A stretch of DNA of 64,000 nt from Chloranthus sessilifolius (GCA_021018995.1 CM037588.1:37197000-37260999); one strand, 5' to 3'. Positions 10,560 through 21,999 are shown, counted from the first letter of the stretch. Notes: generated from the letters alone by a model not told the origin. Translations and numbers: made by a program.

Positions 10560-11523
10560 TGTTGTTGGCATTCCCTAGACTGCTGAAGTTATTTAAAATG
10601 ATGAGATGGAAAAAATCAGAATACAAAGGTGGAGTGGAATAGCTATGAAATTAGCAACCTAAAGTACGCACAGCCTACAAGATACAGGGCTATTGCAGCA
10701 AGTTTTGATCAGTAAGAGTTTCTCCCACAGAGAAATTGATCTAGAACCCAAAATGGGCTATAATAGTAGGCCTCCAGATTTGGTTACAGATCTGACAATC
10801 CTAAAGAAAGGGAGTTAGGTGTCACAACTACATTAAATTACCTACTAAAAAGAAAAGAAATAAAGTGTTGTCCTATCCTAAGAAGGGGTTATGAAGAAGG
10901 TGGTGACTGTGTGTTAAAATAAAGATTAAAGTATGGGAAGTAAGCAGTTTAGGTTAAGGTTAATTCAGTTATGTAACTCAGATTTAGGGTTGTCTCTGCA
11001 GCAAATCCTTGCTGAAGTGCTATCAATAACCTCAGCAAGGTAGAAGAATCCAACTTAACCCATGCCATTTAGACTACTCTTAAGGTTATAATCTGTCCAC
11101 TTAAATGGTCATAGACTGTCCAATAGAGTCTGTCAAATCTCATTGATTAAATCAGAAAAGCTAACCTAATTCAAAGGAGTGGACTGATCCTAAGGCTATA
11201 ATCTATCCACTTAAATGGTCACAGACAATCCAATAGATTTCCTCCAACCAATAAATCAAGTCAGGCCAAGAAAACCATTGTAGTCACTATGTTTTTTAGG
11301 CTACAAGCTCCCCAGATCTGCTTACAGATCTAGCAGGCATTCATAGGAGTTCGAACCCATAAAATCCTATGTGTGTGTCAAAGGCCATCAACACAATGCT
11401 TGGACACATAGGAAAAGCAATAGGTTGAATAAGGACTTAAATACAACTAATCATTACTACAACAGGCCTGCAATGACTCAACCCTCAAGTCTGCAATCAC
11501 TACAGAGAAGCCAATCTAACATC
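10560..11523 (-). repeat. Athila LTR D, 3' part of a minus-strand LTR
   Basis: On the minus strand this ends ...GCCAACAACA and matches the downstream half of LTR A (14900-16207) module by module: the AGCAAGTTTTGATCAGTAAG block, the CCAGATTTGGTTACAGATCT block, and two copies of GTCCACTTAAATGGTCAYAG (about 11096 and 11207). Its other end is cut by LTR B at 11524. It starts inside an exon of the gene fragment at 10025-10559. Confidence 0.7.
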
Positions 11524-12844
11524 TGATAGTGGCTTACCTTGTGCTTCAAAAAGGGATTAAAAATCAGAAAATTCAGGGTCTATGGACTACACACCAAGGT
11601 AAGCCTACACAAAACCTGCAAGTAATCAGGGCTGTTGTAGCAAGTTTTAAAGAGTGAGTAGGAGTATGTCCATAGGGAAATGTGTGCTAAAATTCAGCAA
11701 ATCTCCAGATCTAAGACTGATCTGGCACCCTACCTTATACTACTCTAAACAAATATAGCATAATGAAGAGGAGAGGTTTTAGGGGGTTGTCACTTTAAGC
11801 TAAACTGCAAAAATAAAATAAAACTAATTGCAAAAATAAATTAGGATTAACCAAAGAGTTCAGATCTTGCAAATGAGAGGAAATTTGATGAAATAAAAAT
11901 AGAAAAGATGAGGAAGAGCAGGTCAGGATTTGATCTCACTGCTACTTGGGTGGTTTGATTGCATTATAAGGGCTCAAAGTGCAGCAATCCCTCATCTGGC
12001 CACAAGCACAGCTGCAGGATAGAAGAATCTGATCTAAGCCAAAGAAATGGAGTGCTCTTAAGGCTATGATCTGTCCACTTCAAGGGTCACAGATCATCCA
12101 ATAGAGTCTCTCCTTCCTAAGGCCTCCATCAGAACATTATAATCACTACAAATGTTGTGGATGCTGGGTCACAGGCACAAGCATCCATAGGTCTATCAGA
12201 TCTAGGAAAATCAAATGGTATTCTAGAGATCTACCAGTTAAGTGGGTGGGCTGGTCCCATCTACACAAATCCGATCGAGAATCAAGTGAAACTAGATGAT
12301 CTATAGATCTAATTAAGCAATAAAATCAGCAATTCATTGAATTAAACACAAAGTACAATGAAATTCTCTCAGATTTATAGTTTGTGCAATATTTGACCCA
12401 CAATAATGCTCTCAACTTCCCCTAGTTACATATCAACCTCACCCTTACTACTCAAAAGAGTTTAGCCACTCATGATTGGCTAAAGAAAGAATGGGAGAAG
12501 AAGGAAGAAAAATGGATCTCAACTATTCTCTGGTTCTCTCCTCGCGATCCCCCAATTCCAGATTGTTCTTCTATTTTTATACCTTCCTCCTTTGTCTCCG
12601 ATCTGTTTCAGCCAATCAGAGCCCAAGAGAATAATTTTGTTATTCTGGGCTGCTGATGTGACTCATTTCTCTTCTAGAAGCTCCTCTCTCATTGGTCCAC
12701 AATTAGCAAATACACGTGAAGCAGTTAGGGTTTCTAATCGTGCATAGTTGAATACCAAAAATATCCCCAAGGGTTGCTGACATGCTTTGGGATGTGTGCA
12801 CAAAGTTTGGAAGCTGGCAGTTGCAATAAAAGGGTCTTGAGAAG

Positions 12845-13500
12845 TTGCCAAAATGAGTGTCGAGAGGTTTTGAGAACCTCTCGACAAGTTTTTAGTCTGC
12901 CTGCTCTCTGTTTCGATAGGTTTGGAAACCTCTCTAGGAGTTGAGCTGCACTAGTCGATAGGATTGGCTAACTCGTCGACAGGATCTCTATGGCCTTCAA
13001 CAAGATTGGGTAACTCTCAATAGGATCTGGAAACTTCTCGAGATGTTGGTTTACACTTATCGATAGGATTCATGTAGCTTTTGCCAGGATTGGAAGCTCA
13101 TTTCATCATTCTGTTCATTTCTCCATTCATCCTCTCGATAGGTTATACTCAACCTGTCGGCTGGTTATACAAACTATCGTTGAGCTCTCGACAGGTTAGC
13201 TCACACTGTCGACAGGTTCATTTGAACCTCACGATAAGTATTTGGAACCTCTCTACAAGTGTTTAGAACCTCGTGAAACCTTCTGCACCTTGATGAAAGG
13301 TGTCGATAGGATCCACACTGCACATTCATCTTCTCGACAGCTACTGACATCCTCTTGCTAGCTTTATAGTTTCCCCTCAAAACCTCTCGACAATTACTAT
13401 GGAGCTCTCGACAGCTTCTGGATCTTCCCGAAATCTTAGTTTTTGGGCATCAGATCCTCTCAACAACTAAGGCTAACATCTTGACAAGATTTATCCTTAT
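12845..13500. repeat. CCTCTCGACAGGTT-type motif array in LTR B
   Basis: About 20 copies or near copies of CTCTCGACAGGTT or CTCGATAGGAT in 650 bp, irregularly spaced by 15-50 bp, some in the opposite orientation (CCTGTCGGC). The full motif AACCTCTCGACAGGTT is a near-perfect palindrome. The same array sits at the same place in the right-hand Athila LTR (52150-52800). Confidence 0.88.
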
Positions 13501-13913
13501 GCTTCCACAACTAGCACATATCTCAAGTGTGTTGTTCTTCATTTGTTCAACATCCAGAAACCTCTTGGTGGATTCAATATTCATTCACTGCAACTGCACT
13601 TAGCCTCAAGCTTTCTTGTTAAGCTTAAAAGAATCTCATGAACTTCTGAGGCTCTTGTGGATTGCTTGATTGGCTGGCCCTTGGTTTGTAAGGTCACATG
13701 TTGAGCAGCTGTTAAGACCTGAAAAGTACCACTTTTCACCCCTTAACTTAACCTTTGATTAGACCCATAGCTACCTAATAAGTCCTCGTTAAGTGTTTTA
13801 TGTAGGTAGTACCCAGCAGTGAGATAAGGCCAAGAATCCTGCTAAAAAGCCTGTTTTGGCACCAGAAATCCCTCAGAAGGATGAAGTCTGAATCCAGACC
13901 TGAAAATGAGCCT

Positions 13914-14440
13914 CACGCAGTCCAGCTGAGCTTCCCAAGACTCTACAATAACTTCTCGCGCAGATGATTGACTGAAGAGCTTCATAAACATGAACTCGCG
14001 CAGCTCTCACGAAGCTCAAGAATAGAACACCTCACGCAGTTCAAAGCAGACTTCTCTCAACCGCACGCAGTTCGTTCAGAACGGCTGAGAAGAGAGAGCT
14101 ACAGAAGACTCCTCACGCAGCTATCGTGCAGTCGTCGCGGGATGCAATTATCAGAAGAGAACTCCTCGCGCAGTTCTTGCGCCATTCAAGAAGAAAGCGT
14201 CCTTGCGAAGGCAAAGCCACCCTCGCGAAGATCAGTTAAGACATGGAACCTCGCGTAGTTCAGAACTCATCAAAGCCTCGCGAGGTAACTCGTAAAGCCC
14301 AGTGAAGATAAGTGTTCACAAAGTTCTCACGCTATTCAAATCTATCCTCGCGAAGATCAATCCCGTGACATCTGAGGCTCTGATGTCCACTCAACCTCGC
14401 GACTGCCTGAAGAGCAAACGAGGCCAACCTCGCGAAGGCA
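13914..14440 (+). repeat. CCTCGCGCAG/CCTCGCGAAG motif array in LTR A
   Basis: About 19 copies of CCTCGCGCAG, CCTCGCGAAG or variants with CACG or TGCG in 530 bp. The core CTCGCGAG is self-complementary and one copy (14276) is the perfect palindrome CCTCGCGAGG. Occupies the U3 region, upstream of the TATA box. Confidence 0.88.
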
Positions 14441-14706
14441 GAAGCTTCAATTTCAAATCATCCTAGCAAAGAATAAAAGCTACCACGCAACAAGTCTGGG
14501 AAATAATGGCTACCTAGTGAAGCTCTGAACCTCAAACTTCCATCTCTTCAGCAGAGTACTTTTTGGGAATTTCTAGCGATTAGGGCACGCACTCCCATGC
14601 TCAAATCTCTGTGCATGCGCCCCAAGGCATCAAAGGATCGCTATTCGGCCACGTGGCATCATTAAAATTAGGGTTTCCTAACCCTAATGCGCCGCCACGC
14701 CACTGC

Positions 14707-14713
14707 TATAAAT
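14707..14713 (+). promoter_or_regulatory. TATA box of LTR A
   Basis: TATAAAT in the context CTGCTATAAATACCCACAC, downstream of the motif array and a GCCACGTGGC palindrome (a G-box core, about 14649). This is the expected promoter of this LTR. Confidence 0.65.
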
Positions 14714-15080
14714 ACCCACACTTAGCTTAGGTTTAGGAGCTTAGACTTTCTTTTCCTTCTACATCCTGGAATAGCTAGGAACCCATCTCATTTCTTGGAG
14801 ACCTGATCTGAGATCATTTAGTTTTTGTTTTTATAGTTGTAAGTAGCTTTCTTTTTCTTTTTCCTTCTCTCCATAGTCCAGCACTTGCTGGCTATGTCTT
14901 TGTATGTATTTTGAACTAAATTAATGGAAGTTCTGTAATAGGATCTATACTTTGTGGGATTTATGATTGTGTGTGAGATGCTCTGTGCAAGGCTGCTGCC
15001 TTGTGATCCACCATTGCTTTGGTTGCGTTTCAAACCAATGGAGGACTGATTCTAAGGGCCACTCAGATCTAAGTGACCTG

Positions 15081-15745
15081 TGTGTCTGGGCTATCATGGT
15101 CCTATACAGCCTTAGCCCCACCACAGGACCCACTAGATCTAAAATCCCCATGGGAGCTTGAGCTGGTAGCCTTGTGACCATGGTGGTAGCAGCGATATTC
15201 TTATTTTGTCTTGGGCTCCGTGAGGAGGATAGCCTCTGGGATAGTCTGTGACCATTTAAGTGGACAGATTATAGCCTTAGGGTGATTCCAATCCACCGAT
15301 CCAAGATGGATCTTTCTTCTTTACACCTGAGCTTGTAGAAGCCTGGTGGGAGATTGTACAGAGACAGACTCCCCTATATTTGTATAGATCCGCCATCAGA
15401 TGTTGGATCTGATCTAGTTATAGAGATTGTAGGCTTGTGAGTGGACCATTGTAGCCTCACTCAAGCAATGGACAGCTAGATCGAAGGTTGTACTCAATCT
15501 CTTACTGGTTCTATGTGTCTGGGCTATCATGGTCCTATACAGCCTTAGCCCCACATATAGAGCTTTAGAGGTTGAGGTTTCCTATGGATTCTTGAGCTGG
15601 TAGCCTAGATGAAATAGTGCCTGCAATGATTTACTTGTTATGTTTTGACCCATCCCTGGATAGTGGTTCCCCTATGGGATATCTGTGACCATTTGAGTGG
15701 ACAAGTTATAGCCTTAAGGGTGGAATCATGGTAGAGTGATGGATT
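15081..15745 (+). repeat. 433-bp tandem module duplication in LTR A
   Basis: The 39 bases from 15081 recur identically 433 bp later, at 15514. Each module then carries GAGCTGGTAGCCT and a later GTGACCATTTRAGTGGACA block (15247 and 15687). The duplicated block is also present twice in LTR D, so the duplication predates the split of A and D. Confidence 0.85.
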
Positions 15746-16372
15746 GGATCCTTTCTCCTCAGTGGTGATAATGTAGCCACTGGACAGGATTTCTATAGCA
15801 TCAGATTTGAATCTTAGTTACAAAACTCCTCTGATCTGGGCTCAATAACATACTTCTCACCCTTTTATATTTATTTTCCACACTCCATCCATCCTCTCAA
15901 CCCTTTCTGTAGTTTAGACAATAGAATGCTTAGAATAAGTGACCTTAAACTCCCCTCCTTTTAGGACTGCCAGATCTGTAGTCAGATCTGGAGGGACTAC
16001 TAGAGATGGCTCCTTTGGAGCTGTAGATCACCTTTCCCTGTGGGACAAACTCTTACTTATCAAAACTTGCTACAATGGACCCTGCATCTTGCAGGTCTAG
16101 GATTTCTTAGTTGTGTTGATTCCATCCCCTGTTTTACTCTTTCCTTGATTTTTAAATGACTTTCACCACCAACCAATAAAGTAAGCACACACACAGAAAT
16201 CCGCCAACAACACCAAATTGGTTCCTGGGCTATTTTAATTGAATATCTGCACTAAGCTTATAATTTATTGCTTATCTACAAAATACACTTAAAACACATT
16301 ATTAGTTAGCTCAAAGTTCTATCAAAGGTCAGCTTAGGAGGTAAAAAATAATATTTTTTACTACTTAACACA

Positions 16373-18003
16373 CCCCCAAACCTAAGCTTTGCTAGTCCTT
16401 GAGCAAAGGAGAAAGTAAAAATAATTATTGAAAATAAAAATGCCACTTTTGTAGTGAACACAAATGCATTTAGCATATGCATCAAGCCTTTTAAACCCCT
16501 AGGTTATCCCTAGTGGAGGAGTGAAGTCTCCTGAGGGTTTACAGTGAAGTTACCCACAAACTTCTCCAATGACTTAGTTAATGTCAGTGCAACACATTAA
16601 AACAAAGTTCAAGCAGTATAAAATTCATTCCACACCTAGTCCATTCAATTTTAGAGGATTCACAGCAAAAGCATGATAGTTTAAAGCTAAAATTCTGCTG
16701 TAATTCTTGCATAATCAATCAGCTCATTTCAAGGTATTTTGTATGAAAATTAATGCAAAGCTTACAATCAAATTGAGAATCATGTTTTGATAATGGCCCC
16801 ATCAATCCTAATTCCAGACCCAAAGCTCACTAGGGTTGTCACTCTCAACAAAATAGAAGGGTGTATCAATTCACACAGCTTAAGAGCAGTTACAACCCTC
16901 AAATAGGATTCTAAGCATGAGCATGGGCATTGCTCCAATTTCTAAAATTTTCTTACTCTTTTCACCATAGATTAAACAAATCCTTATCTCCACATGACAG
17001 CTCAATCAATTTTAGATCAATAAGGACTTTTTATTGGGTTGTAATGTGGCTTATGGGTGAAGTTTACAAAGACAAAAAGTGTGGAATAGGATTCAAGATT
17101 GAGAAATCAGTAAAGTAAGGAGGTGTGCACACACCTTCTTGATTTCAGCACAGGCTTCATTTTCTTTGAATTTTCAGACTTGAAGTGATCAATTTCCAAT
17201 CATCATTTCAATGTATCCAAGTAAGTGACTTCTCTCTTTATTCTTGTTTTTATTTTCTTTTCCTTTTTATATGCTTTTTCTTTGTATTTCCTTCTCTTTT
17301 TTTTTTTTTTTTTTTTATTGGCTGGAATGCCACAACAATACATCACACCTGCCTTCAAATATACTTTCTTCATTTTTCAACCAAATGTCAAACCTTGCTC
17401 CTTTAACCTTATTTCTCCTCCTATTTTTTTATTTCTCAGATTAAGGGTGAACTGAAATAGGTCAAGAGGTTTAGGGTTCAAATTTTCTAGTTTTCATCAA
17501 AGAAAACTAGGATTTTTAAGGCTCAAAAGATGTGTATCAAGCGCAGTTCAAAGGTGGGAAATTTTAAGCTCAAACTATCCAAGGGATGTCCTTACTTCAT
17601 GTCGTCATGTCATGAGTGTTGTCAAACTGTTTCAACTTAGATTTGCCTAACTTTTAGTGAGTAAAGGTAGATTCAATCAGTCCTTAGAGTAGAAGAAATT
17701 GCTAAATACTCTTCAAAGAAAAATTTTTCAGGCCCAAATCTCACTGGGTATGGTCTTTCATCAGATTTTTGGGGTATATCCTCACAATTTTCTCTCTTTT
17801 CAAGTTCACTAAGCACTAATCTTTGAAAATTCTTAACATTTGTTTCATGAAAATGTTAGAACTAAAACATGTTTCAGTTTTAAAAAGTTTTTAATTTCCT
17901 CTATTTCAAAAAGAATCAGGTGGGAAATTATTTTATTTCCTCAATTTCTGTTAAAACCTTGCTGCACTACCATTAACTATCCATTAGCAAACCTTGCTAT
18001 CAG
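16373..18003 (-). mobile_element. 3' internal noncoding region of the Athila element carrying LTR B
   Basis: Minus-strand internal sequence next to LTR B: polypurine tract (16373-16383), then a region matching 53181-54740 of the right-hand Athila in order, including CCCTAGTGGAGGAGTG (16507), the GCTGGAATGCCACAA block (17321) and CTCACTGGGTATGGTCTT (17740). No coding capacity recognised. The match stops near 18003, where Ogre sequence begins, so the element is truncated here. Confidence 0.7.
17288..17318 (+). repeat. Poly(T) run
   Basis: A T-rich run of about 30 bases (CTCTTTTTT...), in the internal region of element B. A matching but interrupted T-rich run occurs at 54005-54040. Confidence 0.8.
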
Positions 18004-18840
18004 CTTCTACTTAACTGGCTTCATATCAGGGTAGAGAGGCAACTCATGCTCGACCAAATTGGTGTTTAGACCAGGCATGTCCTCGTACGACCAGGCAAAA
18101 ACGTCTTGATATGACCAAAGGAAGTCGATCATGCTTTTTCTTTCTTCGAGAGATAGCGACATTCTGATTTTGGTAATTCGGGGAATCTCCTTAGTCCCTA
18201 AATTAACGTCCTCAGTTTTTTCAACAATGGGGGTAGGGTCATGCTCAAATTCGGCAAACTAGTCAAGGAGCTCATTGGGGAGCTCTTCCAAGGGGATACC
18301 CTCGTCCAGACTCGTAACTCTTACCTCTTCTTATATTTCTATAGGAAAGGGGTCGATTTTACATGGGACGGGTATTTCAATTAAGGCATCTTTTTATGGG
18401 ATTTTATTTAGAATTTTAAATGACAATATTTTTAGACGTTGTAATTTTTCAATGTTTGTGGGATTTTCATTTTCTATGGAGACGCTTGGTAGCGCGAGTC
18501 TGCGTATATACAAGGTATTACCTATCAAGAGGGCTTATCTCACTTTTTATAGGTTGTTTTTTTTAGGGAAATGGGTGCCAACTATTAGGCCACTCCCCGC
18601 TTCTAGGGTTTGGAGTAAAGATGCCCAGTTGCGTATTTGAGAGGCCGCTCCTTTACCTGTTTGGATGGAGAGTGCTGATTGATGCAACACTTCGGATTCA
18701 GCCTCCATCATGTTGATCCCCATTTCGTCTGAGATGATATCCTCAAATGTTAACACGATTTTGTGGTGATTAACCACTGGGAGAGTTTATTCAGGTACTT
18801 ACCGTCGTCCCTCAAAGAGGCACACCCAAGTCTATTTCCA
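18004..18840 (-). pseudogene. Linker between G-patch and RT, left Ogre
   Basis: Minus-strand pieces include INMMEAESEVLHQSALSIQ (about 18640-18720) and the acidic stretch ending in NLVEHELPLYPD. The same segment lies at 45880-46730 on the plus strand of the right Ogre, in the same order, between its G-patch and RT regions. Confidence 0.7.
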
Positions 18841-18842
18841 GG

Positions 18843-19319
18843 CTAGGAAGGGTGATGTGGGGATTGGTGGGGGTGAGTCGGTGTTGTGGGCTTATGTGTG
18901 GTTAAACTGGTTACCCCATTTCGGTCAATTTTCACAACCCCGACGCTTACGAATGAATTCTTAATGTGAGGCCTAGGACGGGCTCTTTCCTCTATATGTA
19001 TCCCCCTAGCTCTCGCAGCTGCCATCGCATGGGATTTCTCCATAGCCTCCCGAACTTCTTCTTCCATGGGCTTGTAACCTAGCCCAAATATGAATTGTTG
19101 ACCATCTTTAGCTGTGACGAGCACTTTTCTGCCTTGCAGTCTGGGTCCCAGCCCCCTTCCTTTTTTATAGCCCCACTTTTGGAGCATGGACACTGCTGCT
19201 ATCATTCCACCTTCTGTTCTTGGAATGATGCCCTCGATGGGCTCTAGGAGTATCGTCGACACCTCGTATTCGAAACTGTGGTGGTCGACGTCCTCAGCGG
19301 TGTGTGGCACATCCAACAC
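18843..19319 (-). pseudogene. G-patch domain of left Ogre pol
   Basis: The peptide LQKWGYKKGRGLGPRLQGR with a following FGLGYKP matches a G-patch, a glycine-rich nucleic-acid-binding module (pattern GxxxGxGLG). In Tat/Ogre polyproteins this module lies between protease and RT, as here. The right Ogre carries the homologous segment at about 45540-45670. Confidence 0.8.
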
Positions 19320-19493
19320 TTTAGGTTTTTTGACACTGTTGGTGGCCTTTTCCTTCTCACTATGCCCCTCACTGATGATTGTGATGATCTTATGTCAGGA
19401 TGCGAAATTGAGCGTTTGGAGCAGTGTGGAAGGGATCACTCCAACTTCATCCAGCCAAGGGCGCCCCAACAGCAGATTAAACGAGGATTTGAT

Positions 19494-19930
19494 TTATATC
19501 ACTTGAAACAATATGCAGAAGGTCATTGGCCCAATTGACAGCTCAAGGTCAACTTCTCCCATCATCTCTCTTCGTGTGTTATCGAAACCTCTGGCACTAG
19601 TCCTCGTGGGTCTCAACATGCACGGATCTACCCCAATCTTGGTGGCGGTTCTCAGTGAGCATTTATTTAATACAGACTCATTATCGATTAAAACCAAGGG
19701 AATTATCATATTTTCGGACTCAATAGTAATGTTAAGGGATATGGAGTGGCAGCTCCCTTCATCTGATAAATCGGTATCTGAAAAAAAAATGGCATTTGGA
19801 GCCATCACTTGACCAATTATTTGCCCAACTTCTTTCGGGATAACTTCGAGTGACACATGCACATTTTTTAACGCCCCATTAATGCTTGAAAATGGAGTGG
19901 GGACGTCATCAGTAGATCCCATACAATAAT
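19494..19930 (-). pseudogene. Protease region of left Ogre
   Basis: Minus-strand sequence APNAIFFSDTDLSDEG... leads to IPLVLIDNESVLN, the place of the DT/SG active site in retroviral-type aspartic proteases, then TKIGVD and ELSIGPMTFCILFQV, the flap and second strand. It aligns along its length with 44924-45313 of the right Ogre. Confidence 0.75.
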
Positions 19931-20159
19931 ATGGGTACGCATTCTTCTCAACTGAGTCTCCAGTATATATTTTTGACTTATTTTTTCAAAAGGATTCACA
20001 GCGCTATCTATCTTTCCCTCTGGTTGGACTTGTGCTACTGCTAGTGCTTCAGGCTGCTTTGAGATCTTCCTGGATCGGGTAACAAAGTCCACTGCCCCTT
20101 TTCTGTTGCTACTAGCGTTGATATCTGTTTGTTCATAACTCAGCGAGACCTAATGAGGA

Positions 20160-20960
20160 TCATAGGTTGGTCCCGAAATCTGAAATGGTATAGCTGCCGG
20201 TAGCAGATGCTCTTGTACTGCGGGTTATGGGGGTGCAGGTAACACTTGATTCACTTTGGTGATAGCTAGTTGGGTGGAAAAATTGGGCCAGATGGGAGTG
20301 GTGAAACTTGAGGGTGGTGGCACTGGGGGGAAAGAGGTAAGAGTAGGCCATTGGTAGCTGATAGGTGTTGGTGGGGGATTGGGGGTATGATAGGCTATCG
20401 GGTAATTAACGGGGGTGGTGGTGTATGGTTGATACGCATTTATATGCACATAATTGACGGGTGTGGGTGACGAAAAATAAGCCCTAAGATCTAAGGGTTC
20501 AATTCGTGGTGTCAGGTTGGGAAAATAATCTGATAAATTCAGGGGTTCAATCACCCCAATATTCCTTTCTTCACAATTTCTTGGCAACGGTGCCACATAT
20601 CTCTCTCGATCACTGATGTAATTGGATGGATCAAATTCAAATTCCTCCTCACATTCCTCTACCATCCCGATGGTGGGTCTGGGACATGCTCCTCTAGTTG
20701 GATGTGGGGGTAATGGCACCTGATGAATATTTGCGTGCTAGTTTACTTGAGAAGGTGCAGGTGAGATGATTTTCTGAACATCGATTAAATCTTAGATCGC
20801 ATGCTTCAATGGGAAGCAACGATCAGTCGGATGACCCAGACCCTGATGAAAATTACAGTGGGTATTAGGGTCATAGTTCTTCGGGATCAGGTGAGGAGGT
20901 GGTTGCGGTTGATGAACAATAACTAATCCCTTTCTATTACTAAAGGTAAAAGTACACTCA
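20160..20960 (-). pseudogene. Pro-rich region between gag and protease, left Ogre
   Basis: The minus strand reads EECEEEFEFDPSNYISDRE, EPLNLSDYFPNLTPRIEPLD and a long Pro/Thr-rich part. It matches 44030-44520 of the right Ogre (EFDPSEYISVSEN, EPLNLPDYFPNPTPQ). Near 20800-20870 a gag C-terminal piece with CFPLKHAIQDL-like sequence is recognisable. Function unknown; a spacer in these polyproteins. Confidence 0.6.
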
Positions 20961-21399
20961 GAGATTGCCCTAGGGGTATAAACACTCGATCATAGTGGGC
21001 TCTCCTCTGCTCCGAAGTCATCTGTATTCCATGTCCATTCCCTGCTCTCTGCATCTGCTCAATTTTGACTGGTGCTTGCTGAGCTGCTTGAAATTAGAAC
21101 AGGATTATATTATTATTGGGGTTGGTATTGGCAATGTTCTGGACATCGGCCCCTATTCTTTTCTCGTTCCTCTATTCTGAAAGCCTTTTAACCCCACTGG
21201 CTCCACTTGGTACATTCTTATTCAGGCAACCCTCCCTGATGGCATCTTCACAGCGATTGGCGTTCCTCACTATATCAGTAAAGCTGGACTACTGCTGGTA
21301 CACTAAAAAGTCTGAGATCACTGGTAGAGTATTTTTGGAAATCATCTATATATGTCCATTATCAGGTATCCTTTTTCTAACCTGAGCTGTCAGTGCTCT

Positions 21400-21830
21400 C
21401 TAGTGTCTCAAATAATCTCTAAAGGTCTCATTCGAGTTTTTCTTCAAACAGGCCAAGTCTGACTTACGTGGTTCAATGTATATATTGTAGACATATTATT
21501 CCTAAAATAAGTGCATCAAGTCCTTCCACATTTTCATCATAGATGGCTCCAAAGATGTAAACCATCTCAAGGCTGGACCAGTCAGACTTTTCTGAAAGAC
21601 CTTTATCAGTAGCCTTTCGTTCCCTCCATATTGGCATATGTCCCCACAATAGGACTTGAGGTGTGCAATAGGATTATCGGTGCCATTGTACTTGTCAAAA
21701 GTTGACATTTTAAATTTTGGAGGCAAGGGGACCTCAGCAAAGAAACATAAATCTGTGAAGTCTGTGGCGTGGATTTCAGCCCCACCCATTTTCAACAACT
21801 GCTTATGTATTTTATCTAACTACTCTTTCA
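21400..21830 (-). pseudogene. gag core of left Ogre
   Basis: MGGAEIHATDFTDLCFFAEV, then FKMSTFDKYNGTDNPIAHLK, FQKSLTGPALRWFTSLEP and WKDLMHLF, the retrotransposon gag signature of Tat/Ogre elements. Nearly the same protein is encoded at 42932-43291 by the right Ogre. Confidence 0.85.
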
Positions 21831-21999
21831 ACTATTCCGATTCCTCAGATATGGGGGCCACTCTCTCAGTAGTCGTTGGACTTCACTCTAGGCTACCAAG
21901 GGGTGGGCAATTATAGGTGGGGGGTTAAGGTTGGCCAATGCCCCAGCATAGGCTCCACTATTTCTAATCTTGTCCTCTTCATATTGCTAGTCTACATAA

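Larger units (their letters stand above)
13710..16207 (+). repeat. Athila LTR A (plus strand), inserted within LTR B
   Basis: Starts TGTTAAGACC and ends near ...GCCAACAACA, an end shared with LTR D. LTR B sequence stops at 13709 (after ACATGTTGAGCAGC) and resumes at about 16225, as judged by alignment to the uninterrupted copy at 53005-53060, so A is younger than B. It contains a CTCGCG-type motif array (13914-14440), a TATA box at 14707 and a 433-bp tandem module duplication. No clean target duplication is visible (GCAGC on the left), and a short stretch after 16207 may be remaining internal sequence, so the right boundary is approximate. Confidence 0.72.
11524..16372 (-). repeat. Athila LTR B (minus strand), split by LTR A
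   Basis: On the minus strand it starts TGTGTTAAGTAG right after a polypurine tract (AGGTTTGGGGG, 16373-16383) and ends GGTAAGCCACTATCA at 11524. Its parts (about 16225-16372 and 11524-13709) align with the single LTR of the right-hand Athila (50888-53169). It holds the CTCGACAGG motif array (12845-13490) and a TATA-like TATAAAAA at about 12574-12582. It is the 3' LTR of the element whose internal 3' region is 16384-18003. The five bases outside it (11519-11523, ACATC) have no partner in the window. Confidence 0.75.

Noticed and set aside
13968-14258. Plus-strand open frame of 96 codons in LTR A
   Set aside because: It covers the CTCGCG motif array; absence of stops follows from the motif composition.
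16199-16216. Possible Athila primer-binding site on the minus strand (TTGGTGTTGTTGGCGG)
   Set aside because: It lies at the right edge of LTR A, only about 150 bp from the start of LTR B, where a PBS makes no sense for B; it is better read as the end of LTR A, whose plus-strand PBS may begin at 16214.
17185-17455. Phe-rich membrane-protein-like open frames
   Set aside because: Translation of a T-rich run in Athila noncoding DNA, repeated at 53960-54180 with a different sequence.
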